DNA from: CAVUAT01 sp963848045
Lineage (GTDB): Bacteria; Actinomycetota; Thermoleophilia; Solirubrobacterales; 70-9
Assembly (NCBI GenBank): GCA_963848045.1
Contig: CAWKCC010000001.1
Span: 248,001 to 312,000, forward strand
DNA length: 64,000 bases
Reading direction: 5' to 3'
This document shows, piece after piece, positions 41,181 through 49,378 of this stretch. The stretch's first letter is position 1, and each line of letters begins with the position of its first letter. Below the pieces are notes generated by a model, which was not told the DNA's origin, searched no databases, and saw only the letters and a program-made list of their open reading frames with translations. The position numbers and the translations under genes were made by a program.

Positions 41181-42254
41181 TCACCCCCCGGCGGCGGGCT
41201 GAGCCGCGCGGGGTTCCCGCACGAGCTGCAGATAGGCCACCAGGCCGGGGATCGTCGGCAGCCAGAAGGCGAAGGCCCGGTAGCTGAGCACAGCCACGAT
41301 CGCCAGGCCCGCGCTGACTCCGAGCCCCACCAGGGCGGCGATCATGCCGCCGTCGACCGTTCCGATCCCGCCCGGGACCGGCAGCAGGTTGGCGAGCATG
41401 CCGACGAAGTAGGCCATGACGACGATGGCCACGCTCGGATCCCCCCCGAACGCCCGCAGGCACGCCCAGAGCACCGCGACGTCGAACGCCCACCATCCCG
41501 GCGCGCCGAGCGTCCCCCGCCGCCGGGAGCGAAGCAGCGCGAGGGCACCCGAGACGCCCGAGGCGATCGCCGCCGGCGCCGTGGCTAGCGAGCGGGCCCA
41601 GCGCGCCCCCCTGCCCTCGGCGGCCGCGAGCCGCGCCAGGGCGTCGTCGAGGTCGTCGGAGAGAGACCGGATCACCATCGAGGCGGCGATCACGAGTGCG
41701 CCGAAGATGGCCGGGACGACGGTGAGGCCGAAGGGGGCGGGCCCGGAGAGGACCCCGCTCCGCAGTCCGAGGCCGCCGATCACCAGCGCCATCATGAAGA
41801 CGCCGTAGAGAAGGGCCATGAAGGTCGCCATCCGCGCTGCGACCTGGCGCCCGCTCATCCCGAGCTTGCGCAGTGCCCAGACGTTCAGCACGATGCCCCC
41901 GGCGCCGGCCGCGGCCAGCAACCGGGTCGCCGCGACCCCGGCCATCGTGATCCGGTAGCTCTCGATCCAGCCGATCTCGGGCTGTCCGGGCGCGAACACC
42001 GTGCGGAAGAGGACGACGTAGGAGAGATAGGAGAGCAGCTCGAACCCCAGCGCCGCGCTGAGCCACCAGGGATCTCCCTCAGCCAGCCGTCTCCAGGTTT
42101 CATCCAGCCCCGCGATCGCGGGAAGCAGCACGTAGAGCCCGGCGATCGCCACCGCGACCGCCGCCCCGAGCAGCAGCAGGCCGCGGCCGCTCGGGGCAAA
42201 GGGCGCTCCCCTCGCCTCCGGGGTCTCGGTACCCGCGGCTCCGGCGTCGGTCAC
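41181..42254 (-). CDS. Lysylphosphatidylglycerol synthase TM-domain family protein
   Basis: A 357-residue membrane protein with about 8 helices (about 25-48, 65-88, 110-130, 140-165, 178-200, 225-240, 250-290, 310-330). The pattern and motif NLLPVPGGIGTVDGGMIAAL near 285 match the UPF0104/LPG_synthase_TM family (flippase-like) seen in MprF and isoprenoid-linked genes. It likely moves or makes room for lipid-linked substrates. The UspA gene lies 7 nt upstream on the same strand. Confidence 0.88.
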   Translation of the reverse strand: MTDAGAAGTETPEARGAPFAPSGRGLLLLGAAVAVAIAGLYVLLPAIAGLDETWRRLAEGDPWWLSAALGFELLSYLSYVVLFRTVFAPGQPEIGWIESYRITMAGVAATRLLAAAGAGGIVLNVWALRKLGMSGRQVAARMATFMALLYGVFMMALVIGGLGLRSGVLSGPAPFGLTVVPAIFGALVIAASMVIRSLSDDLDDALARLAAAEGRGARWARSLATAPAAIASGVSGALALLRSRRRGTLGAPGWWAFDVAVLWACLRAFGGDPSVAIVVMAYFVGMLANLLPVPGGIGTVDGGMIAALVGLGVSAGLAIVAVLSYRAFAFWLPTIPGLVAYLQLVREPRAAQPAAGG

Positions 42255-42261
42255 GCTCCGC

Positions 42262-42759
42262 CTAGCGGCGCTCGGTCGGCACCACGAGCACGGGCCGCGC
42301 GCAGTGGTTGGCGATGCCGTGCGAGACGCTTCCCATCAGGGTCGATTTCACGGGCGAGAGACCGTGTGAGCCGACCACGACCGCGCGCGCGGCGCGCTGA
42401 TCGGCCAACTCCACGATCGGTCGCCAGATCCCCCGCGGGGTCTCGAGCGGGAGGGGCTGGGCGTCGAAGCCAGCCTCGGCCGCGATCCTCGCGCCCTCGG
42501 CCGCAATCTCCCCCGCCGCCTCGCGCGCCGAGGAGTCGAACTCCTCGACGGCCGCGGCCAGGGGGTGCGAAGGCCCCACGCTGCGCCCCTGGATCAGGAT
42601 GGCCGAGGGAGGAAGCCAGGCGTGAACGACCAGGGCCGTGCCGCCGCCCGTGATCTCACCGGCCTCGCGAATCGCGTGCTCGGCGGAATCCGAGCCGTCG
42701 AAGCAGAGCAGGAAGGGGGCGCCGGACTCCTCGCGCGCGCTTGACCGGGTTCCCGCCAC
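42262..42759 (-). CDS. Universal stress protein, UspA family
   Basis: A 165-residue Usp domain: FLLCFDGSDSAEHAI near 14-28, and the ATP signature GSHGLSPVKSTLMGSVSH near 133-150 (G-x2-G-x9-G-S), so nucleotide binding is likely. I start at GTG 42759, 6 nt after a TACTGT box; earlier in-frame codons would add 49 residues of non-homologous sequence overlapping the divergent MBL gene. It may be co-transcribed with the flippase-like gene downstream. Confidence 0.88.
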   Translation of the reverse strand: MAGTRSSAREESGAPFLLCFDGSDSAEHAIREAGEITGGGTALVVHAWLPPSAILIQGRSVGPSHPLAAAVEEFDSSAREAAGEIAAEGARIAAEAGFDAQPLPLETPRGIWRPIVELADQRAARAVVVGSHGLSPVKSTLMGSVSHGIANHCARPVLVVPTERR

Positions 42760-42765
42760 GCCGGG

Positions 42766-42771
42766 ACAGTA
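42766..42771 (-). promoter_or_regulatory. -10-like box of uspA gene
   Basis: TACTGT lies 6 nt before GTG 42759. Confidence 0.45.
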
Positions 42772-42819
42772 GCGCTGCCCGGCGCCCGCAGGACGTGGCC
42801 AGCGGCCGGGGATCGAAGC

Positions 42820-42825
42820 TAGGCT
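42820..42825 (+). promoter_or_regulatory. -10-like box of degenerate MBL gene
   Basis: TAGGCT lies 6 nt before ATG 42832. Confidence 0.5.
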
Positions 42826-42831
42826 GGCTGC

Positions 42832-43428
42832 ATGCAGGAGGTCATCGACGGAGTCTTTCATTGGACGGCCGTGCATCCGCAGATCGGGATCGAGGTGAGC
42901 TCCCACTTCGTCGCCGGCTCCGGCACGGCGATCGACCCTCTGCTGCCCCCCGCGGAGGGGATCGAGTGGTTCGAGGGCCGGGGCCTGCAGCGCATCGTGC
43001 TCTCAAACCGCCACCACCTGAGAGATGCACAGGAGCTGGCCGATCGCTTCGGTTGCCCGATCCACTGCCATCAAGCCGGAGTGCACGAGTTCGCGGACGG
43101 TCCGCAGGTGCGCGGGTTCGCCTTCGGAGACCGCCTGGCCGAGGATCTGACCGCTCTGGAGATGGACGCGATCTGCCCGGAGGACACGGTGTTGCGCATC
43201 GAGGCGGGCGGAGGCGCGCTGCTGTTCGCCGACAGCCTGATCCACTACGGCGAGGTCGGCTTCGTCCCCGACGAGCTGATCGGCGAGGACGCCGAAGCTG
43301 TCAAGCGCCGCATCCGCGAGCGCTCCGAGGCGCTCCTCGACGAGGAGTTCGAGCACCTGCTGTTCGCCCACGGAGCGCCGCTGATCGAGGGCGGCCGCGA
43401 GGCTCTGCGCGCGCTCGCCGAGGCCTGA
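42832..43428 (+). CDS. MBL-fold protein with altered metal motif
   Basis: A 198-residue single-domain MBL-like protein. The usual HxHxDH is replaced by NRHHLRDA near 57-64, and further His occur in CPIHCHQAGVHEF and FAHGAPLIEGG. Family members with an RHH-x2-RD motif exist among actinobacterial MBL proteins, so this may be a natural variant with a single metal or none. The gene is divergent from uspA, each with a TAnnnT box 6 nt from its start. Function unknown. Confidence 0.75.
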   Translation: MQEVIDGVFHWTAVHPQIGIEVSSHFVAGSGTAIDPLLPPAEGIEWFEGRGLQRIVLSNRHHLRDAQELADRFGCPIHCHQAGVHEFADGPQVRGFAFGDRLAEDLTALEMDAICPEDTVLRIEAGGGALLFADSLIHYGEVGFVPDELIGEDAEAVKRRIRERSEALLDEEFEHLLFAHGAPLIEGGREALRALAEA

Positions 43429-43468
43429 GAGGCCCGCCCGCGCGGCACGGACCCGCCAGGCGGCCGAG

Positions 43469-44245
43469 CTACCGCCGGGGCGGCAGCGGGATGAAGGCGC
43501 TCGTGCGCTCGACGTAGTCGCGGTAGGCCGGGCGCCGCTCGCTGATCGTGCGCTCCGTCAGCGCCACGCCTGAGACCCGCAGCAGCATGAAGGTCATCAG
43601 CAGGGGGCCGATCGCGGTCCACCAGGCCGAGCCGGTCGACAGCGCGATCAAATAGACGCCCCACCAAACCACCGAATCCCCGAAGTAGTTGGGATGGCGC
43701 GAGTAGCGCCACAGACCCGAGTCGAGCACCGCGCCGCGGCTCGCCGGGTCTCGCCGGAAGCGGCCCAGCTGCAGGTCGGCCACGGTCTCGGTCGCGAGGC
43801 CCGCGAGCAGCACCGCGGCGCCGATCGCATCGAGCGCCCCCAGTGAACCGGGAGAGGAGTCGGTGGCGGCGACCTGAACGGGAAGCGAGACGATCCAGGC
43901 GATCCCCGCCTGGAGCAGGAAGACGGTTACGAGGCTCCTCAGCCAGAAGCGGCTCCCGGCTCGCTCGCGCATCGCCTGATAGCGGGGATCCTCGCCGGCA
44001 TGCCGGTGGAATATGTGGCCGGAGAGCCGCAGCCCCCAGGCCGTCAGCAGCACGGCGAGCAGCAGGCTGCGGTCGTCGGCTCCGGGGCCGACGGCGTAGA
44101 CCGCCCAGGCGACGGCGACGAAGGCGAGGCCCCAGGCGATGTCGGCGACCGACGCGTCGCGGAGCGGCAGGCTGGCCACCCAGGCCAGGACCATGACCGC
44201 CGCCGCGGCAAGTGCGGCGGCGAATTGCACCTCGGCGTCGAGCAC
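43469..44245 (-). CDS. DUF1295 family protein (steroid 5-alpha reductase-like)
   Basis: A 258-residue membrane protein with about 6 helices. The end SGLWRYSRHPNYFGDSVVWWG near 178-198 is the family signature, shared with steroid 5-alpha reductases and isoprenylcysteine methyltransferase-like proteins. I use GTG 44245: it follows a TAGCGT box by 7 nt. Upstream frame continuation to 44503 is antisense to the UbiB gene. Likely a lipid or isoprenoid reductase; divergent from the UbiB-family gene. Confidence 0.88.
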   Translation of the reverse strand: MLDAEVQFAAALAAAAVMVLAWVASLPLRDASVADIAWGLAFVAVAWAVYAVGPGADDRSLLLAVLLTAWGLRLSGHIFHRHAGEDPRYQAMRERAGSRFWLRSLVTVFLLQAGIAWIVSLPVQVAATDSSPGSLGALDAIGAAVLLAGLATETVADLQLGRFRRDPASRGAVLDSGLWRYSRHPNYFGDSVVWWGVYLIALSTGSAWWTAIGPLLMTFMLLRVSGVALTERTISERRPAYRDYVERTSAFIPLPPRR

Positions 44246-44252
44246 GGCCCCC

Positions 44253-44258
44253 ACGCTA
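44253..44258 (-). promoter_or_regulatory. -10-like box of DUF1295 gene
   Basis: TAGCGT lies 7 nt before GTG 44245. Confidence 0.5.
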
Positions 44259-44336
44259 CCCGCTGCCGGGCGAGGTGGCTCGGGGCCGGGACAGTGGAGG
44301 CTCGGCCTGCGGCCCTGCCACACTCGTATAGACGGT

Positions 44337-45791
44337 ATGGAAGCCCCCCCCGACAGCAACTCGGACATCGAGTCCCCGGACGATTCCGAGCCCGATAAGG
44401 ACGGCGCGGCCGAGATGCGAACCGGCCGGGTCGCCCGAACGGCCGGGGTCGGCGGGCTGGTCGCAGGCCAGAGCCTCAAGTGGGCGGGGACGCGCGTGGC
44501 CAACCTGACTCGCGGCGAGGAGCGCAGCAGGCAGAGGACCGACGACCGCGCCGCGGCGATCGCGATTCAGCTCGCCAAGCAGCTCGGCGCGATGAAGGGC
44601 GCGGCGATGAAGATCGGGCAGGTCCTCTCGACGATCGAGATGCCGGGGCTCTCCGAGCAGGGCCAGCAGGAGTTCCGCGAGGCGCTGGCGGAGCTTCGCG
44701 ACAACGCGCCGAAGTTCGCCTACGACGACATCCGCAAGGTGATCGAGGAGGACCTCGGCGGCTCGGTCTCCGACCATTTCGCCGAGTTCGACCAGCAGGC
44801 CTTCGCCGCCGCCTCGATCGGGCAGGTGCACAGGGCGAGGACCCACGATGGCGACGACGTGGCGGTCAAGGTCCAATACCCGGGCATCGCCGAAGCGGTG
44901 GAGGTGGACCTGCGCAACCTCCACCTGATTCTGCGCCTGGCCAAGCGGATGGCGCCGGGCCTCGACATCAAGGCGGTCGGGGGCGAGATCCGCGAGCGCA
45001 TCTCGGAGGAGCTCGACTACGAGCTCGAGGCCCAGAGCCATCGCCAGCTCGAGCGCGCCTTCCGCGGGCATCCGTTCGCGGTCATCCCCCGCGTCCACAC
45101 CTCACTCTCCTCGCGGCGCGTGCTGGTCAGTGACTTCCTCGAAGGCAGCGGCTTCGAGCAGGTCAAGGAGATGGACGAGGCGACCCGCGACCGCTTCGGC
45201 GAGGCGGTCTTCCGCTTCTTCGTCTCCTGCCGCGAGCGCACCAACATGGTCCTCGGCGACCCGCATCCGGGCAACTACCTGCTGCTCGACGGGGGGCGCG
45301 TCGGCTTCCTCGATTTCGGGCTGGTGCGCCGGGTCCCGGCCGAGCACATGGAGCAGGAGCGCGCGATGGCGAGGGCGATCGCCGATCGGCGCGCCGGGGA
45401 GCTCCACGCCCTCGCCTCGGAGCTCGGCTATCTGCCCGAGCCCGACGAGTTCGAGCCCGAGGCGCTGCTCGACCAGGTCTGGATGGGCAGCCGCTGGATC
45501 TCCGAGCCCGGCTTTCGCCGGCTCGACCCCGGGTTCGCCCGCGAGCTGATCGAGCTCAGCGGCTCCCCCCGCAGCCCACACTACGAGCAGATGAGGCGCC
45601 AGACGCTGCCCCCGGCCTCGCTGCTGATGCGCCGGCAGGAGGGCCTGATCCTGGTCGTGCTGGCCGAGCTGCGGGCCGGCGCCGACTGGGGCCGGATCGC
45701 CCGCGAGTACTCCTTCGGCGAGGAGCCCTGCACCGAGATGGGCCTGGCGGAGGCCGCGTTCTGGGAGTCGGGCCTGCACCGCCGGGCGTAG
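44337..45791 (+). CDS. ABC1/UbiB-family kinase-like protein
   Basis: A 484-residue AarF/UbiB protein. KIGQ at 92-95 is the characteristic KxGQ motif, followed by the A-rich loop AAASIGQVHRA near 155, VAVKVQYPG (catalytic Lys), GDPHPGNYLLLDGG near 307 and FLDFGLVRR (DFG). These proteins act in quinone or isoprenoid lipid biosynthesis. Acidic linker precedes the fold (residues 1-30). ATG 44337 is chosen as the first in-frame start downstream of the divergent gene. It stands alone with the DUF1295 gene divergent. Confidence 0.92.
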   Translation: MEAPPDSNSDIESPDDSEPDKDGAAEMRTGRVARTAGVGGLVAGQSLKWAGTRVANLTRGEERSRQRTDDRAAAIAIQLAKQLGAMKGAAMKIGQVLSTIEMPGLSEQGQQEFREALAELRDNAPKFAYDDIRKVIEEDLGGSVSDHFAEFDQQAFAAASIGQVHRARTHDGDDVAVKVQYPGIAEAVEVDLRNLHLILRLAKRMAPGLDIKAVGGEIRERISEELDYELEAQSHRQLERAFRGHPFAVIPRVHTSLSSRRVLVSDFLEGSGFEQVKEMDEATRDRFGEAVFRFFVSCRERTNMVLGDPHPGNYLLLDGGRVGFLDFGLVRRVPAEHMEQERAMARAIADRRAGELHALASELGYLPEPDEFEPEALLDQVWMGSRWISEPGFRRLDPGFARELIELSGSPRSPHYEQMRRQTLPPASLLMRRQEGLILVVLAELRAGADWGRIAREYSFGEEPCTEMGLAEAAFWESGLHRRA

Positions 45792-45919
45792 GGCGGCTGA
45801 TCAGACGCCGGCGCCACTAGGGGCCCGAGAGCTCAGCGGAAGAGGCGAGACCCGGGCTGGCTCGCCAGCCAGTTATCCTCCCGGCCGTCAGCCGCCCGAC
45901 CGAGGATCAGGGAGCCCGA

Positions 45920-47173
45920 ATGGCCACGCAGCCGGATCAGAAGCTCGAGCAGTCGAGGTCGAGGAAGGCGCTCGAGCGGATCGACGTCGCCGATGCCGAG
46001 CACTGGGAGGACGGGCCCCCGCACGGGTTGTTCGGGGACCTGCGCGGCAAGTGCCCGGTGCACTGGAGCGAGATCAACGAGTATCCCGAGGAGGGCGGCT
46101 TCTGGTCGGTCACCCGGGCCGACGACGTGCGCGAGGTCAGCCTCGACTGGGAGACCTACTCGTCCGAGCGCGGGGGCGTCACCGCCCTCACCCACGTGGT
46201 TCCGCTCGAGCTGCAGACGGCGATGTTCATCGCCATGGACCCGCCCAAGCACGACCGGCTGAAGATGCTCTTCCAGCGCGGCTTCACCCCGAGGCGGATC
46301 GCCGAGCACGAGGGCGCGATCCGCGCGATCGCCGAGCGCGTGCTCGACGGCGTCGCCGACCGCGGTGGCTGCGACCTGGTCACCGACGTCGCGCAGCCGG
46401 TGGTCTCGCGCGTGATCGGCAGCTTCATGGGCATCCCCGAGCGCGACGACCTCGCCTGGGCGACGCTCATGAACTCGGCGCTGGGGCTGGGCGACGACGA
46501 CCTCAACCCCGGCGGCGTCGAGCAGATCGTCGAAGAGGACATCCCCGAGATCTTCGAGCGCTGCCGGGCGATGATCGCCGAGCGGCGCGAGAACCCGACC
46601 GACGATCTGACCAGCGTCCTCGTGCACGCCGAGATCGACGGCGAGCGGCTCGAGGAGCACGAGATAGTGATGGGCTTCTTCCTGCTCGTGGCCGCCGGCA
46701 ACGACAGCACCAAGGCCACATACACCAGCGGCATGCGCGCCCTGATGGAGCACCCCGACCAGATGCGGATGCTGGTCGAGGACCCATCACTGATCCCCGG
46801 CGCCGTCGAGGAGTGCCTGCGCATGTACCCCGCCTTCGGGCACTTTCGGCGCACCGCGGCCAAGGACACCGAGTTGGCGGGTCAGGCGATCGCCGAGGGC
46901 GACAAGGTGCTGATGTGGTACCTCTCGAGCAACCGCGACGAGACCCGCTACGAGGACCCCGACCGCTTCGACGTGCTGCGCAACCCCGAGCACCAGGCTT
47001 TCGGCGCCGGCGGCCGGCACTTCTGCCTCGGCGCCTCACTCGCCCGGCTGGAGCTGAAGGTCCTCTTCGAGGAGACCCTGAAGCGGTTCCCGGGGATGCG
47101 GCTGGACGGCGACCCGGACCACGCGATCTCGACCTTCCTCAACCAGCTGAAGGCGCTGCCGGTCCGCTGGTAG
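45920..47173 (+). CDS. Cytochrome P450
   Basis: A 417-residue soluble P450. The heme-ligating FGAGGRHFCLGAS places Cys at 369; the I-helix reads LVAAGNDSTKATY near 255 (A-G-x-D-S/T), and ECLR (ExxR) is visible near 298. It resembles actinobacterial CYP124/125/142-like sterol or fatty acid hydroxylases in size, but no substrate can be assigned. A GGGAG lies 5 nt before the ATG. It stands alone, with no ferredoxin gene adjacent. Confidence 0.92.
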   Translation: MATQPDQKLEQSRSRKALERIDVADAEHWEDGPPHGLFGDLRGKCPVHWSEINEYPEEGGFWSVTRADDVREVSLDWETYSSERGGVTALTHVVPLELQTAMFIAMDPPKHDRLKMLFQRGFTPRRIAEHEGAIRAIAERVLDGVADRGGCDLVTDVAQPVVSRVIGSFMGIPERDDLAWATLMNSALGLGDDDLNPGGVEQIVEEDIPEIFERCRAMIAERRENPTDDLTSVLVHAEIDGERLEEHEIVMGFFLLVAAGNDSTKATYTSGMRALMEHPDQMRMLVEDPSLIPGAVEECLRMYPAFGHFRRTAAKDTELAGQAIAEGDKVLMWYLSSNRDETRYEDPDRFDVLRNPEHQAFGAGGRHFCLGASLARLELKVLFEETLKRFPGMRLDGDPDHAISTFLNQLKALPVRW

Positions 47174-47250
47174 CGCGCCGGCCGGCGAGGCGCTCCGCAG
47201 AGAGCGGGCAGCATCCGAGGGCCGGCCCAGCACCCGGCACGCGCCGCGAA

Positions 47251-47256
47251 TAGGGT
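47251..47256 (+). promoter_or_regulatory. -10-like box of PiT transporter
   Basis: TAGGGT lies 6 nt before GTG 47263. Confidence 0.5.
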
Positions 47257-47262
47257 TGGCGC

Positions 47263-48273
47263 GTGGACGCAGGGCTCGCGATCGCGGTCCTCCTCGCCCT
47301 CGGCTTCGCCGTCACGAACGGGCTGCACGACGCGTCGAACTCGATCGCGACGTTGGTCGCGACTCGCGTCGCCCGGCCGGCCCAGGCGATCGTGCTCGCC
47401 GCGGCGTTCAACCTGCTGGGTCCGCTGCTGGTGGGCGCGGCCGTGGCCGACACGATCGGCGGCATCGTCACCGTCTCGCCATCGGTCGCGATCGAGGTGA
47501 TCGGCTCGGGGCTCGCCGCGGCCACAGCCTGGAATCTCACGACCTGGCGGCTCGGGTTGCCCTCGAGCTCAGGTCACGCCCTGGTCGGCGGCCTGGTCGG
47601 CGCCGCGCTGGTCGAGGGGGGCGTCGACGCGGTCCAGTGGGGCGGGCTCGACGGCCTGCACCCCGTCGGCGTCCTCGGGACGCTGATCGCACTCGCGGTC
47701 GCGCCGGTGCTCGGATTGCTGGCCGCGCTGCTGGTGACCCGGACTTTGCGCCGCACGGCGAGGCGCGCCACGCAGCGCTGGCGCCGCCCCGTCCGAGGTG
47801 GGCAGTGGGTCGCCTCCGCGGCGCTGTCGTTCAGTCACGGCGCCAACGACGCGCAGAAGTCGGTCGGGGTGGTGGCGGCGCTGCTGCTGGCCGACGGGCA
47901 GATCGATTCCCTCTCTGCTCCCACCTGGGTGATCGTCGCCTGCTCCGCGGCGCTCACCGCCGGCACCGCGCTGGGCGGCTGGCGGATCATCCGCACCGTG
48001 GGACGCCGCATCTACCGGATCAACCAGCCCGAGGGGCTCTCGAGCCAGACCTCCTCGGCAGGCGTCATCTTCGGCGCCTCGCTGCTGGGCGCGCCGGTCT
48101 CCACCAGCCAGGTGGTGGCGTCGTCGGTGGTGGGGGTAGGCGCGGGGCGGCGCCGACTTCACCACGTCAATTGGGCGATAGTTCGTCAGATCGGACTCGC
48201 CTGGTTGATCACCCTCCCCGCATCGGCGGCGCTCGCCGCCGCCGTCCTCGCCGTCTTGCGGTGGCTCTCATGA
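47263..48273 (+). CDS. pit: Inorganic phosphate transporter, PiT family
   Basis: A 336-residue membrane transporter of about 9-10 helices. The PiT signature GxNDxxN occurs twice: NGLHDASNSIAT near 21 and FSHGANDAQKSVG near 191. It takes up phosphate driven by protons or sodium, low affinity. GTG start with TAGGGT box. Its stop overlaps the start of the DUF47 gene (ATGA), so both are translated together. Confidence 0.94.
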   Translation: MDAGLAIAVLLALGFAVTNGLHDASNSIATLVATRVARPAQAIVLAAAFNLLGPLLVGAAVADTIGGIVTVSPSVAIEVIGSGLAAATAWNLTTWRLGLPSSSGHALVGGLVGAALVEGGVDAVQWGGLDGLHPVGVLGTLIALAVAPVLGLLAALLVTRTLRRTARRATQRWRRPVRGGQWVASAALSFSHGANDAQKSVGVVAALLLADGQIDSLSAPTWVIVACSAALTAGTALGGWRIIRTVGRRIYRINQPEGLSSQTSSAGVIFGASLLGAPVSTSQVVASSVVGVGAGRRRLHHVNWAIVRQIGLAWLITLPASAALAAAVLAVLRWLS

Positions 48274-48890
48274 GCGACCGGCGGCGCCATCGGTGGTTCC
48301 TGCCCGAAACACCCGACGTGATCGGGTTGCTGCGCGGACAGGCGGCCGAGACGATCGCGGGGCTGGAGGCCTTCGCCGCGTGGGCCGGCGGCGACCCGGC
48401 GGCGGCCCAGGCCGTGCGCGACGCCGAGCCCCGCGGAGACGAGGCCAAGCTCGAGGTGCTGGACGCCCTGCGCGAGGCCTTCGTGCTCCGACTGGAGCCC
48501 GAGGACGTGTTCACGCTCTCCCGCGGACTCGACTGGATCCTCAATTACGCGCGCGACGTGATCGACGAGGCCGAAGCGATGGGCGTCGAGTCCGACCCGG
48601 GGATCGCAGAGATGGCGAAGCTGCTGGTGGAGGCGACCCGACAGGTCGACGAGGCCCTCGGCGAGCTGGACTCCGACGACGATTCGGCCACCGCCTCCGC
48701 AGAGGCCGCGATTCAGACCATCCGGCGAATGGAGCGCGCCTACTACACCGACACAGCCAGGCTGCTGGAGGTCGAGCACACCCGTGAGCGCATCTCGCGC
48801 CGCGAGCTCTACCGGCGCTGCGACCGGATCGGCGAGCTCGTGATCGACGTGGCCGAGCGCATCGTCTACGCCGTGGTCAAGCAGAGCTAG
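48270..48890 (+). CDS. DUF47 family protein (PhoU-like)
   Basis: A 206-residue helical protein of the DUF47/PhoU-like family, found downstream of PiT genes in many bacteria as a likely regulator of phosphate transport. Characteristic regions are VFTLSRGLDWILNYARD near 78-94 and RRCDRIGELVIDVAERIVYAVVK at the end; the conserved DxxE-type acidic pairs near these may hold metal. Its ATG overlaps the pit stop. Confidence 0.9.
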   Translation: MSDRRRHRWFLPETPDVIGLLRGQAAETIAGLEAFAAWAGGDPAAAQAVRDAEPRGDEAKLEVLDALREAFVLRLEPEDVFTLSRGLDWILNYARDVIDEAEAMGVESDPGIAEMAKLLVEATRQVDEALGELDSDDDSATASAEAAIQTIRRMERAYYTDTARLLEVEHTRERISRRELYRRCDRIGELVIDVAERIVYAVVKQS

Positions 48891-49318
48891 AACAGCTTTG
48901 CCGCGCGCTTCGAGATCACGAAGCCGTGGCCGTTGCGCCGGTTGACGCAGCGAACCCCGCTGCGCTTGCTCTTGCAGCGGAAGCGCCCCCGCACGATTGA
49001 CCTGCCATAGGGGAGAACGCCTCCGAGTCCGAGCGTGGTGTCTCCCGCGCAGACGTAACCCGCGCGGCCTCGTCGCCCGAGCTCGAGGCCCTGGCCCCAG
49101 TCGACCTGACAACTGGCGGGAGCCCGCGGCGGCCGCCAGCTTCGCTTCGCGATGTCACAGCGGGCTCCCTGCTTGCTGATGATGCAGCCGATGTTGTGGG
49201 AGGGGGACTGAAAGCCACCGAAGGCCTCGCTCGAGCCCGCGGCCGCTCCGGATACGGCGACAGCGGCGGCGGCGGCGGCGATCGTGCGGCCCGGCCTGCC
49301 CTGGAGAAATCGGCGCAT
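48887..49318 (-). CDS. Secreted DUF6636-like protein
   Basis: A 143-residue exported protein with a signal peptide (residues 1-32, Ala-rich) and about 6 Cys in the mature part, suggesting disulfides. Motifs FQSPSHNIGCII, GARCDIAKRSW and VDWGQGLEL are those of the DUF6636 family of actinobacteria, small secreted proteins of unknown role. It is convergent with the DUF47 gene and overlaps it by 4 nt. Confidence 0.82.
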   Translation of the reverse strand: MRRFLQGRPGRTIAAAAAAVAVSGAAAGSSEAFGGFQSPSHNIGCIISKQGARCDIAKRSWRPPRAPASCQVDWGQGLELGRRGRAGYVCAGDTTLGLGGVLPYGRSIVRGRFRCKSKRSGVRCVNRRNGHGFVISKRAAKLF

Positions 49319-49378
49319 TGCCTGAAGCTATCAGCGAAGCGGGAGCACCAGCGAGAGGGCGGCGAACGCGGCTGACAG

